From Victivallales bacterium (lineage in GTDB: Bacteria; Verrucomicrobiota; Lentisphaeria; Oligosphaerales; Oligosphaeraceae), in assembly GCA_017963875.1 (NCBI GenBank), contig JAGCTA010000284.1, positions 1-9,576 on the forward strand: a stretch of 9,576 bases of DNA, in the 5' to 3' direction. Of the stretch, positions 1-5,495 are shown piece by piece. The position numbers and the translations under genes were made by a program. Each line of letters starts with the position of its first letter. Within the stretch, counting starts at the first letter, position 1. The notes under the pieces are model-generated. The model saw nothing but the letters and a program-made list of their open reading frames with translations. It had not been told where the DNA came from and ran no database searches.

Positions 1-90
1 TGAATTACAATTCGGGCATGTAATTACCTTACCCTTCTCCAATGGATTGACATCAATTTTGTAATTACAGACTGGACAATTCAGTTCCAT
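1..90 (-). CDS. LysW-like zinc-ribbon protein (N-terminal 30 residues only)
   Basis: The minus strand from 90 reads MELNCPVCNYKIDVN..., then PLEKGKVITCPNCNS, and runs off the window. Two CxxC knuckles (C5/C8 and C25/C28) are separated by 16 residues, which is a zinc-ribbon arrangement. The pattern CPVC, a hydrophobic strand, a GKVITCPNC turn resembles the amino-group carrier proteins LysW/ArgW of lysine/arginine biosynthesis. It equally fits other tiny zinc-ribbon proteins, and the diagnostic acidic C-terminus (EDWGE-type in LysW) lies outside the window. The start is well supported: GGAG lies just upstream of the ATG (minus-strand AAAGGAGAAAAAC before the start). I am confident that it is a real gene, but not of its role. 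Confidence 0.6.
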   Translation of the reverse strand, partial: MELNCPVCNYKIDVNPLEKGKVITCPNCNS

Positions 91-256
91 GTTTTTCTCC
101 TTTGCGATGTTATTTTCCCTATTAAAATCTACCAATAACGTTCTAATGATTATTGATGTGGACACTCATCTTGCCTAATCCACTCTTCTTCTGTTTCAAT
201 TTTTATAACATAAGTGAGCACACAAAAATCTTTTGAATTCTGCTCCCGTTTTGACA

Positions 257-402
257 CAAAAAAAAGAGCGTCTCTGGTTCGTGAACGACTGAGGTTTAGG
301 AACGACCTACAACTAAGCACGAAAAGAGACGCTCAAGGCATGAGCGTGCCTACGTGTGCCTAGTTGTGAGTTTTGAAGTTCCTAATTTCAGCCGTTCACA
401 AA
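257..402 (-). ncRNA. Candidate structured RNA: nested imperfect inverted repeat ending in a T-run
   Basis: Outer arms 281-303 and 378-399 are complementary over about 22 bp with few mismatches (GTGAACGACTGAGG... against ...TTTCAGCCGTTCAC). Inside them, 307-320 (CTACAACTAAGCAC) pairs with 356-370 (GTGCCTAGTTGTGAG). At the apex, 329-334 (ACGCTC) pairs with 342-347 (GAGCGT). A second, perfect 10-bp pairing joins 266-275 (GAGCGTCTCT) with 325-334 (AGAGACGCTC). This uses the same apical bases, so the two folds compete, or they form a pseudoknot. Read on the minus strand, the 266-275 arm is followed at once by eight T residues (258-265), as in an intrinsic terminator. It could be a small RNA, or an attenuator-like leader of the zinc-ribbon gene 170 bp downstream on that strand. 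A TTGACA at minus-strand 439-434 lacks a good -10. I recognise no Rfam family. Confidence 0.35.
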
Positions 403-599
403 GCACAAATCCAACGATTGAAATCGCTGGCTATGTCAAAAGAGAATAGACGCTAGTATATGTGTGATAAGTGTTTACTCCAAGTTGATGGGTTACTGGT
501 CACTTTTTAGTTTAATCCCTCATAATGATAATGTAATTCTTCAGGTGCTTGTTGCAACACCTATTTCTTAAAATATTTCTGATTGACCTTTTTTCTGTG

Positions 600-758
600 A
601 CACTCCGTTCCACATAAAAGAAGTTCTTCCTTAAATTTTGGATTGCTTTTTTAGCCACCTTCCCCAGTTTTCGCTTTGCTCTATTGAAATTTGATCATTT
701 CGTGGTTTACAATATCTTTGAAATGTTCAAACACTTACACTCATGAGGAATAGAGCGA
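600..758 (-). repeat. Degenerate ~155-bp dispersed element, copy 1
   Basis: Read on the minus strand from 756 this begins GCTCTATTCCTCATGAG. About 75 bp later it contains GAGCAAAGCGAAA (681-669), then GCAATCCAAAATTT (646-633). The plus strand at 7258-7375 has the same blocks in the same order at nearly the same spacing: GCTCTATTCTCCATG, 79 bp, GAGCAAAGCGAAA, then GCCAATCCAAAAATTT. The intervening 20 bases CACGAAATGATCAAATTTCA and CCCGAAGGGATTAAATATCA also match at about 14 positions. The two are therefore homologous and diverged, in opposite orientation in the window. This copy has lost the compact hairpins seen in the other and has a roughly 10-bp insertion around 656-666. The distal end near 600-625 is only loosely similar. 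Confidence 0.5.
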
Positions 759-870
759 TTTGGAACGCCTTGGCAGGGCTACCGACTCTACTGTCTTTTC
801 TATTCTCATCTTTTGAGGATAACATGATTGATTTGAGAGAGGGGACGTGAAACACACCTGATGCACCTGA

Positions 871-1000
871 CGCGAGACGAGAAGCATGAGATGCGCCTGA
901 CATGAGATAATGGGCCTGGCGCGAGACGAGAGGCATGAAACGCGCCTGACATGAGGTAATAGGCCTGGCGCGAGACGAGAGGCATGAGACGCGAGACGCA
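871..1000. repeat. 49-bp tandem repeat, about 2.3 copies plus degraded fragments
   Basis: Two complete units lie at 884-932 and 933-981, both built on GCATGAgAtGCGCCTGACAT followed by a conserved block with GGCCTGGCGCGAGACGAGAG. A partial unit precedes them (CGCGAGACGAGA at 871-882, with a degraded ACCTGATGCACCTGA before it) and another partial unit follows (982-1000). The same words recur near the larger repeats, for example GAGACGCGAGACACGAGGC at 1209-1227 and GCGAGATGCGCCTAAC at 1507-1522. The 49-bp units therefore appear to be a linker or remnant of the same repeat family as 1001-1516. No function is recognised. Confidence 0.7.
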
Positions 1001-1215
1001 CCAACGGCACGCCCACTGCGGAAACAGTCACGTTAGCGGCGTAGGAAGGGCCAGCCGTGGGTGGAGCCCAACCGCGACAGCGGTGGAGAGCACCCCACGG
1101 AAGCCCGTGTGAATGTCGCGAGAGCCGCGTCAGCGGCGGTGGGAATCATTGGATGGGCGGAGCGCAGTCGCGGAGCGAAAAGCGCAGCCCAAGACATCCA
1201 TGTTCGTGAGACGCG
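1001..1215. repeat. GC-rich hairpin-bearing repeat, full copy A
   Basis: This copy aligns without gaps to copy B at an offset of 302 bp, from GCCCACTGC (1011) to AAGACA (1196). I count 17 mismatches in 186 positions, about 91% identity. The segment contains self-complementary motifs: ACCGC-GACA-GCGGT inside a CCGTGGG/CCCACGG stem, CCGC-GTCA-GCGG, and a TGGATGGGC...GCCCAAGACATCCA stem. One arm of a third small hairpin is mutated here (CACG-TTA-GCGG, against CCGC-GTTA-GCGG in copy B). The orientation of the functional strand is unknown. It may be a REP/BIME-like intergenic element or a structured RNA. Confidence 0.75.
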
Positions 1216-1221
1216 AGACAC

Positions 1222-1270
1222 GAGGCTTGAGACGCGCCAGCGGCACCCCCCAATGCAGAAACAGTCGAGT
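1222..1270. repeat. Truncated copy of the GC-rich repeat (5' part only)
   Basis: GGCTTGAGACGCGCCAGCGG, then CACCCCCCAATGCAGAAACAG, parallels the start of copy A at about 981-1029 (GGCATGAGACGCGAGACG, then CGGCACGCCCACTGCGGAAACAG). After GAAACAGTCGAG (1258-1269) the similarity stops, and unrelated sequence runs to about 1300, where copy B begins. The array therefore holds at least three unit starts, the middle one cut short. That fits growth by unequal recombination or replication slippage followed by deletion. Confidence 0.5.
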
Positions 1271-1302
1271 AACCTTGCCTGCAGTTTTTCACGACAAACA
1301 CC

Positions 1303-1516
1303 TCAGCGACCCGCCCACTGCACAAACAGCCGCGTTAGCGGCGTAGGACTGGCCAGCCGTGGGTGGAGCGCAACCGCGACAGCGGTGGAGAGCAACCCAC
1401 GGAAGCCCGTGTGAATGTTGCGAGAGCCGCGTCAGCGGCGATGGAAACCATTGGATGGGCGAAGCACAGTCGCGTAGAGACAAGCGCAGCCCAAGACAAC
1501 CTGTTTGCGAGATGCG
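1303..1516. repeat. GC-rich hairpin-bearing repeat, full copy B
   Basis: This is the better-preserved copy. Perfect small hairpins are CCGC-GTTA-GCGG (1330-1341), ACCGC-GACA-GCGGT (1373-1386) nested inside CCGTGGGT (1357-1364) pairing with ACCCACGG (1395-1402), and CCGC-GTCA-GCGG (1427-1438). They are followed by a longer stem between GGATGGGC (1453-1460) and GCCCAAGACAACC (1489-1501). Three CCGC-NNNN-GCGG stem-loops at intervals of about 45-55 bp suggest that structure is conserved rather than coding. It ends 44 bp from the 3' end of the Rpn-family gene. Confidence 0.75.
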
Positions 1517-1559
1517 CCTAACTCGAAACGCGAGATGTGAAGTCATGAATATGAATTAT

Positions 1560-2636
1560 TTATCCCTTGCAAATCTGGTTGATTTCCCTTTTCGCAACGG
1601 CAGGGGAGAGTTTGAAGACATCGGTGAGCATGGAAATAATGCTTTCAATGGAAGTGTTGTTCCTCAACTGGTATTGTATGACAGATGTGAGTAGTGAGCG
1701 TTTCGTCTCTAGCCGTCCTCTTTTCTCGCCTCGCACCTCACCAATCTTCTCTCCAATTTTCTTGCCTCTCTTTTCTCCCCGCTCCTCGCCTCTCTTTTCT
1801 CCCCGCTCCTCTCCTTTCTTTTCTCCCCGTTTCTCGCCCCGCTTTTCGATCTTCTGAAACATTTCCGCGAATGCTGGTAACATGTTGATTTTTCCTTTTC
1901 TATTTTTAGTCATTGGAATCTGAAGCCCAGTCAGGGCAAGAATGAAAGCCGCCGTCGTGCGGTCAAGCCTGTGAAACGACTCGTCGTCCCTTATCGTGGA
2001 AAAGAGGGCATCGGGGTCTTTTGCGTGGCGGAGAATCTGAACGACGTTCCTGAACTCCGTCTGGAAGAAAGCCACCTGCTCGTCCGTCAGCCTTGCAGGC
2101 TCAAGGAGGAAGAGCGGGTAGTCGGGGACGGCAAAGCCGATGTCCATGGCGGCGTCGATGTCCAGCATGTCGTGGAGGCACCGCGGCCCGTCCCATGGCT
2201 CCGTCCCGAAATACACCACCACGGTGATGACGGGCATGAGTTTCTCCCCGCGCTTCAGCAGGGAAGTGAACGACCCGCCACCATCGTTCCTTCCCCCCGC
2301 GATTTCCCGAATCTGCCTGTTGTACTTCATCACGTCGTATTCCATGACGCGCAGGGGCATGGCGTAGTCGATCTCGGACTGCCCCTCGATGCCGAGCATC
2401 AGATAGACCTGGCGGCGGTCCCGCCAGGCGGCGAGAAACTTCAGCAGGTCGTGCTGGCGGACCTGCGTCTGCCTTCCGCGCCTTGAGGATATGTAGTTGA
2501 CGAGATTCGGATCCGCTTCCTGGAGGTCCTCGGCCCTGATGACTCTTCTTCCCCCGTGGAGGGTCATGTTGAAGACCTCCGCGAAGACATTGCGGTCACG
2601 CATGAAGTCCTTTGAAATGGCGTCGATGTCCGACAT
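1560..2636 (-). CDS. Rpn/YhgA-family PD-(D/E)XK nuclease (putative transposase) with tetrapeptide-repeat tail
   Basis: The product is 358 residues. Rpn proteins (RpnA-E of E. coli, Transposase_31/YhgA-like) are PD-(D/E)XK-type DNA endonucleases that promote RecA-independent recombination. The N-terminal half shows the family layout: DFMRDRNVFAEVFN (10-23), then the E-x-Q-S core IEGQS (83-87) followed by DYAMPLRVMEYDVMKY (90-105), then a hydrophobic strand PVITVVVYFG (135-144). Residues 264-307 are a run of RGEK-like tetrapeptides (KRGE, KKGE, ERGE, KIGE), predicted to be a highly charged helix or coil. A short 50-residue tail follows (TSIESIISMLTDVFKLS...), resembling the C-terminal helix common in these proteins. 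The start at 2636 is chosen because GGGAGGAAA sits 7 bases upstream; an extension to 2699 gives 21 implausible residues and no such site. It stands alone, divergent from nfnA, with GC-rich repeats just beyond its stop. Family assignment is firm, nuclease activity is inferred. Confidence 0.85.
   Translation of the reverse strand: MSDIDAISKDFMRDRNVFAEVFNMTLHGGRRVIRAEDLQEADPNLVNYISSRRGRQTQVRQHDLLKFLAAWRDRRQVYLMLGIEGQSEIDYAMPLRVMEYDVMKYNRQIREIAGGRNDGGGSFTSLLKRGEKLMPVITVVVYFGTEPWDGPRCLHDMLDIDAAMDIGFAVPDYPLFLLEPARLTDEQVAFFQTEFRNVVQILRHAKDPDALFSTIRDDESFHRLDRTTAAFILALTGLQIPMTKNRKGKINMLPAFAEMFQKIEKRGEKRGEKKGEERGEKRGEERGEKRGKKIGEKIGEVRGEKRGRLETKRSLLTSVIQYQLRNNTSIESIISMLTDVFKLSPAVAKREINQICKG
1716..1850 (-). 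repeat. Coding minisatellite: 12-bp units encoding RGEK-type tetrapeptides
   Basis: On the plus strand this is a run of CTCGCCTCTCTTTTCTCCCC-like words, pyrimidine-rich, with an approximate 12-bp period. Read in the gene's frame on the minus strand, it encodes about eleven tetrapeptides of the form (K/E/V)(R/K/I)G(E/K). Because the unit is a multiple of three, gain or loss of units keeps the frame, so the length of the charged linker can vary between strains. The strong strand asymmetry (all purine on the coding strand) may also favour unusual DNA structure. Confidence 0.75.
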
Positions 2637-3199
2637 GGCGTTTCCTCCCGATGGCCGACAGTCGCTTTCATGCCTATTTCTCTGTATCGACGTTCTCAAT
2701 ACAATATACAGTATGAAATCAACAAATCAAAACCAATAGAATGTTTTTATAAACAGTGATATTGACGAACAATGGCATAAGAGTTCTTTCAGAGATTAAT
2801 ATACACAATGAAATTATATTTACAAGTAATTGGAAAATAATAAAATACGACTTATAAAATAATCATATAAAATCGTAATAATTCATATAATATATAATTA
2901 TATAACAATTTGTTAATAAGATATAAATATATTTTTTTATGGAATATTTTATAGGTTCTGGTATTATCCGCTGCGTAGCAGGGTGGATTAATACGGATGA
3001 AATGGTAGATTCTGAAATTTGAAAAAAAGCTCTTTTCCACAGATAGGCAAGTGAGACCATTGATGGGGGAATTCTTCTGACTATCAGTACGACCAAAACC
3101 CAAATGAATTATGTGCGTCACAAACATGGAAAAGCCAGGAAAAGATGCTATTTTATAATGAGTAAAACCAATATACTAATACCAAACAACGGTAGAGAC
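2637..3199. other. AT-rich divergent spacer between rpn-like gene and nfnA
   Basis: This 563-bp gap has no believable gene. It carries the rpn-like promoter and leader (2637-2730), an extremely AT-rich core (about 2750-2960), and a hairpin at 2962-2993: TATTATCC and GGATTAATA flank CTGC-GTA-GCAG (2971-2981). From about 2995 to 3199 the composition rises again towards nfnA and should hold its promoter and leader. I do not see a clear -35/-10 pair there. The nfnA frame stays open back to 3104, but that upstream part reads as non-protein. Confidence 0.5.
2703..2730 (-). promoter_or_regulatory. Candidate sigma-70-type promoter for the Rpn-family gene
   Basis: On the minus strand, TTGATT (2730-2725) and TATATT (2708-2703) are separated by 16 bp. 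Transcription would start near 2696 and give a leader of about 60 bases to the ATG at 2636. The local sequence is AT-rich, so chance matches are easy. Confidence 0.4.
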
Positions 3200-4054
3200 A
3201 TGAATAAGATCGTACAAAAGAGACAATTGTCCGAAAATGTGTTCCGCATGGACATTGAGGCCCCGCTGATTGCAAAGGAACGGCGCGCGGGGCAATTCAT
3301 CATCCTCATGGTCGATGATTCCATCGGCGAACGCATCCCGCTGACCATCGCCGATGCAAATGCCACGGCAGGCACCATCACCATCATTTTCCAGACGGTT
3401 GGTGCCACCACCATGAAATTGTCAAAACTCAATGTCGGCGACTATATCGCGGCAGTGCTCGGGCCATTGGGCAGACCGACCTCCATCCGAGGTGAAAACG
3501 GCGAAGCGCCAGGCCACATTGTGTGCGTCGGCGGAGGCATCGGCGTCGCTCCCATGCACCCCATTGCACAGGCATGCAAAGCCGCTGGAAACAAAGTGAC
3601 CATCATCATGGGCGCAAGAAACATCTCGCTGTTCGTCATGGAAGACGAAATGCGCGCCATCGCTGGAGACAATCTTATCCTTGTGACTGACGACGGCAGT
3701 TCAGGGCGGAAAGGACTGGTCACCGACCCGCTGAAGGAACTCTGCGAGGCGGGCGGAGTCGATGAGGTCATCGCCATCGGACCACCTATCATGATGAAAT
3801 TCTGCTCGCTGACAACACTGCTCTATCATGTCAAGACAACCGTTTCGCTTAACACCATCATGATTGACGGCACGGGAATGTGCGGCGGATGCCGCATCTC
3901 CGTCGGAGGAAAGACTAAATTCGTGTGTGTTGACGGTCCAGAGTTCGACGGACACCAAGTTGACTGGGATCTGATGATGAAGCGAATGACCGCATTCAAG
4001 CCAATCGAAGCGGCGGCCCGTGAACACGTCTGCAATCTATACAAGGGAATCTAA
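3200..4054 (+). CDS. nfnA: NfnA: NADH-dependent ferredoxin:NADP+ oxidoreductase, alpha subunit
   Basis: This is a 284-residue flavoprotein/iron-sulfur subunit of the cytoplasmic electron-bifurcating transhydrogenase NfnAB. The complex couples NADH and reduced ferredoxin oxidation to NADP+ reduction, or runs in reverse. The ferredoxin-reductase-like FAD domain has RIPLT at 45-49 (the RxxPxT flavin-binding signature), then the nucleotide-binding GGGIGVAP at 111-118. The C-terminal cluster segment has D223, C228, C231 and C243 (IDGTGMCGGC, then KFVCVDGPEFDG). This matches the Asp plus three Cys ligation of the [2Fe-2S] cluster described for Thermotoga NfnA and the DHOD electron-transfer-subunit fold. 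The related SudB (sulfide dehydrogenase) name is possible. I chose the ATG at 3200 because family members start near MxKIVxKRxL; the frame is open to 3104 but the added residues are not family-like, and the site upstream (GGTAGAG) is weak. It is followed after 2 bp by nfnB. Confidence 0.88.
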   Translation: MNKIVQKRQLSENVFRMDIEAPLIAKERRAGQFIILMVDDSIGERIPLTIADANATAGTITIIFQTVGATTMKLSKLNVGDYIAAVLGPLGRPTSIRGENGEAPGHIVCVGGGIGVAPMHPIAQACKAAGNKVTIIMGARNISLFVMEDEMRAIAGDNLILVTDDGSSGRKGLVTDPLKELCEAGGVDEVIAIGPPIMMKFCSLTTLLYHVKTTVSLNTIMIDGTGMCGGCRISVGGKTKFVCVDGPEFDGHQVDWDLMMKRMTAFKPIEAAAREHVCNLYKGI

Positions 4055-4056
4055 CG

Positions 4057-5472
4057 ATGACACCAAAGGAAAAAATGGCCATACCGCCCCAGGCGATGCC
4101 TGAACAGGCCGCACTGGTACGTGCTCATAATATGAACGAGGTCGCCCTCGGATTCACCGCCGACATGGCGAAAACCGAGGCGTCACGATGCATCAACTGC
4201 GCGAACAGGCCTTGCATGCAGGGTTGTCCCGTCGCAGTCAACATCCCTGGTTTTCTAGCCAAAGCCGCCGAAGGCGATTTTTCTGGTGCATTGGCGATTA
4301 TCAAGGAAACATCGTTGCTTCCAGCCGTCTGCGGTCGTGTCTGCCCACAGGAAAAGCAATGCCAGAAATATTGGACCATGGGCAAACTGATGAAGGATTC
4401 GGACAAGGCGGTCGGCATCGGGCGTGTTGAAAGATTCTGCGCGGACTATGTTCGTGAAAACGGGCTGGGAGAAACGGTTGTCTGTGCGCCATCCACGGGC
4501 AAGCGCGTCGCGGTCATCGGTTCTGGCCCCGCATCCATCACATGCGCTGCAGATTGCGCCAAGGCTGGACACGACGTCACGGTGTTCGAGGCGTTCCATA
4601 AGTGTGGCGGTGTGTTGGTTTACGGCATTCCCGAATTCCGTCTTCCAAAATCCATTGTCCAGCATGAAATCGACGGCCTCAAGGCAATGGGGGTCAAAAT
4701 CGAGACAAATGTCTGCATCGGCCGCACACGCAAGTTGACTGACCTCATGACCCAAGATGGGTTTGACGCGGTCTTCGTCGGCACTGGCGCAGGCCTGCCG
4801 AAATTCATGGATATCGAGGGCGAAAACCTCATCGGTGTCTTCAGCGCCAATGAATATCTCACACGCGCGAATCTGATGAAGGCATATCTGGAAAATGAGG
4901 CTGACACGCCCTATTGGCATGGCAAGCGCGTAGCAGTGCTCGGCGGCGGAAATGTCGCCATGGACGCGAGCCGCATGGCGTTGAGGCTCGGTGCGGAAAA
5001 GGTCTATCTGATCTATCGCCGCAGCGAAGCGGAAATGCCCGCAAGAAAAGAGGAAGTTCATCATGCGCGCGAAGAAGGCGTCGAGTTCCTGATGCTCCAG
5101 AATGCAAAGCGCATCATCGGTGACGACCAGTCCAGAGTCACCGCCGTCGAATGCCTCAAATATGAACTAGGCGAACCCGATGCGTCGGGGCGACGGTCAC
5201 CCGTGCCGATCCCAGGCAGCGAGTTCACGCTGGATGTCGATACGGTCGTGGTCGCTGTCGGAAATGCGTCCAATCCATTGATTCCCGCGACGACCGAGGG
5301 TCTTGACATCGACAAACGCGGAAACATCATCGTCAATCCAGAGACGAACATGACGTCCATTCCAGGCGTATTTGCAGGCGGCGACATTGTCCTCGGCGCG
5401 GCGACAGTCATTCTCGCCATGGGCGAGGGGCGTCGTGCTGCCGCAGGCATCAGTGCATATCTGAAAGGGTGA
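4057..5472 (+). CDS. nfnB: NfnB: GltD/GltA-like NADPH-binding subunit of the Nfn complex
   Basis: The product is 471 residues, homologous to the small subunit of NADPH-dependent glutamate synthase. As partner of NfnA it carries the bifurcating FAD and two [4Fe-4S] clusters. The N-terminal domain has C45, C48, C53 and C57 (CINCANRPCMQGC), then C92, C96 and C102 (CGRVCPQEKQC). FAD binding is at GSGPAS (155-160). The NADP(H) Rossmann motif GGGNVAMDAS is at 296-305, followed by IYRRSEAEMPAR (319-330), whose paired arginines suit the 2'-phosphate of NADPH. The C-terminal FAD motif is FAGGDIVLGAATV. The length fits the family. A stand-alone gltD-type glutamate synthase subunit is the alternative, but the abutting nfnA makes Nfn far likelier. 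The ribosome binding site AAGGGA lies inside the last codons of nfnA, indicating translational coupling. No terminator is obvious in the 23-bp gap before the convergent gene. Confidence 0.9.
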   Translation: MTPKEKMAIPPQAMPEQAALVRAHNMNEVALGFTADMAKTEASRCINCANRPCMQGCPVAVNIPGFLAKAAEGDFSGALAIIKETSLLPAVCGRVCPQEKQCQKYWTMGKLMKDSDKAVGIGRVERFCADYVRENGLGETVVCAPSTGKRVAVIGSGPASITCAADCAKAGHDVTVFEAFHKCGGVLVYGIPEFRLPKSIVQHEIDGLKAMGVKIETNVCIGRTRKLTDLMTQDGFDAVFVGTGAGLPKFMDIEGENLIGVFSANEYLTRANLMKAYLENEADTPYWHGKRVAVLGGGNVAMDASRMALRLGAEKVYLIYRRSEAEMPARKEEVHHAREEGVEFLMLQNAKRIIGDDQSRVTAVECLKYELGEPDASGRRSPVPIPGSEFTLDVDTVVVAVGNASNPLIPATTEGLDIDKRGNIIVNPETNMTSIPGVFAGGDIVLGAATVILAMGEGRRAAAGISAYLKG

Positions 5473-5495
5473 ACCGTCAGGCTTGGGATTCAGGT

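Larger units (their letters stand above)
91..1559. other. 1.47-kb gap without a convincing gene, filled with repeats
   Basis: No reading frame here has a ribosome binding site plus a protein-like translation. The gap divides into an AT-rich part (91-740) holding a nested inverted repeat and one copy of a dispersed element, and an abruptly GC-rich part (about 840-1540) made of tandem and hairpin repeats. The open frames through the GC-rich part give low-complexity Arg/Ala/Ser/Gly translations that look like by-products of GC-rich repeats. The individual repeats are listed separately. Part of 91-256 is the presumed leader of the zinc-ribbon gene at 1-90. Confidence 0.6.

Noticed and set aside
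150..257. Minus-strand 35-codon frame from GTG at 257, ending ...KIETEEEWIRQDECPHQ
   Set aside because: The C-terminal words look protein-like and it lies 60 bp upstream of the zinc-ribbon gene. However, its start follows a T-run with no ribosome binding site and I cannot link it to any family. It could be the tail of a decayed gene.
281..399. Integron attC-like recombination site
   Set aside because: The large imperfect palindrome superficially fits, but the GTTRRRY/RYYYAAC core sites are not at its ends, and no integrase or cassette genes are visible.
741..1546. Several open frames on both strands through the GC-rich repeats
   Set aside because: They follow repeat units, have low-complexity translations, no ribosome binding sites and no resemblance to known proteins. 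Frames differ between the copies because the 302-bp offset is not a multiple of three.
2637..2699. Upstream start of the Rpn-family gene at 2699
   Set aside because: The 21 added residues are unlike the family. The ATG at 2636 has a strong GGGAGG site at proper distance and the typical MSDxD...DFMRD opening.
2800..3050. Replication origin suggested by AT-richness and near-DnaA boxes (ATATACACA, TTTTCCACA)
   Set aside because: There are only two one-mismatch sites far apart, none is perfect, and neighbouring genes are not origin-associated. Chance is sufficient in such AT-rich DNA.
3104..3199. Longer nfnA starting at 3104 or 3158
   Set aside because: The extra residues (for example MSKTNILIPNNGRD) do not match NfnA/SudB N-termini and neither start has a better ribosome binding site than 3200. 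The 3158 start cannot be fully excluded.
4125..5450. Long minus-strand frames opposite nfnB (for example 4255-5064)
   Set aside because: These are antisense shadows of a well-conserved coding gene, with no family resemblance of their own.
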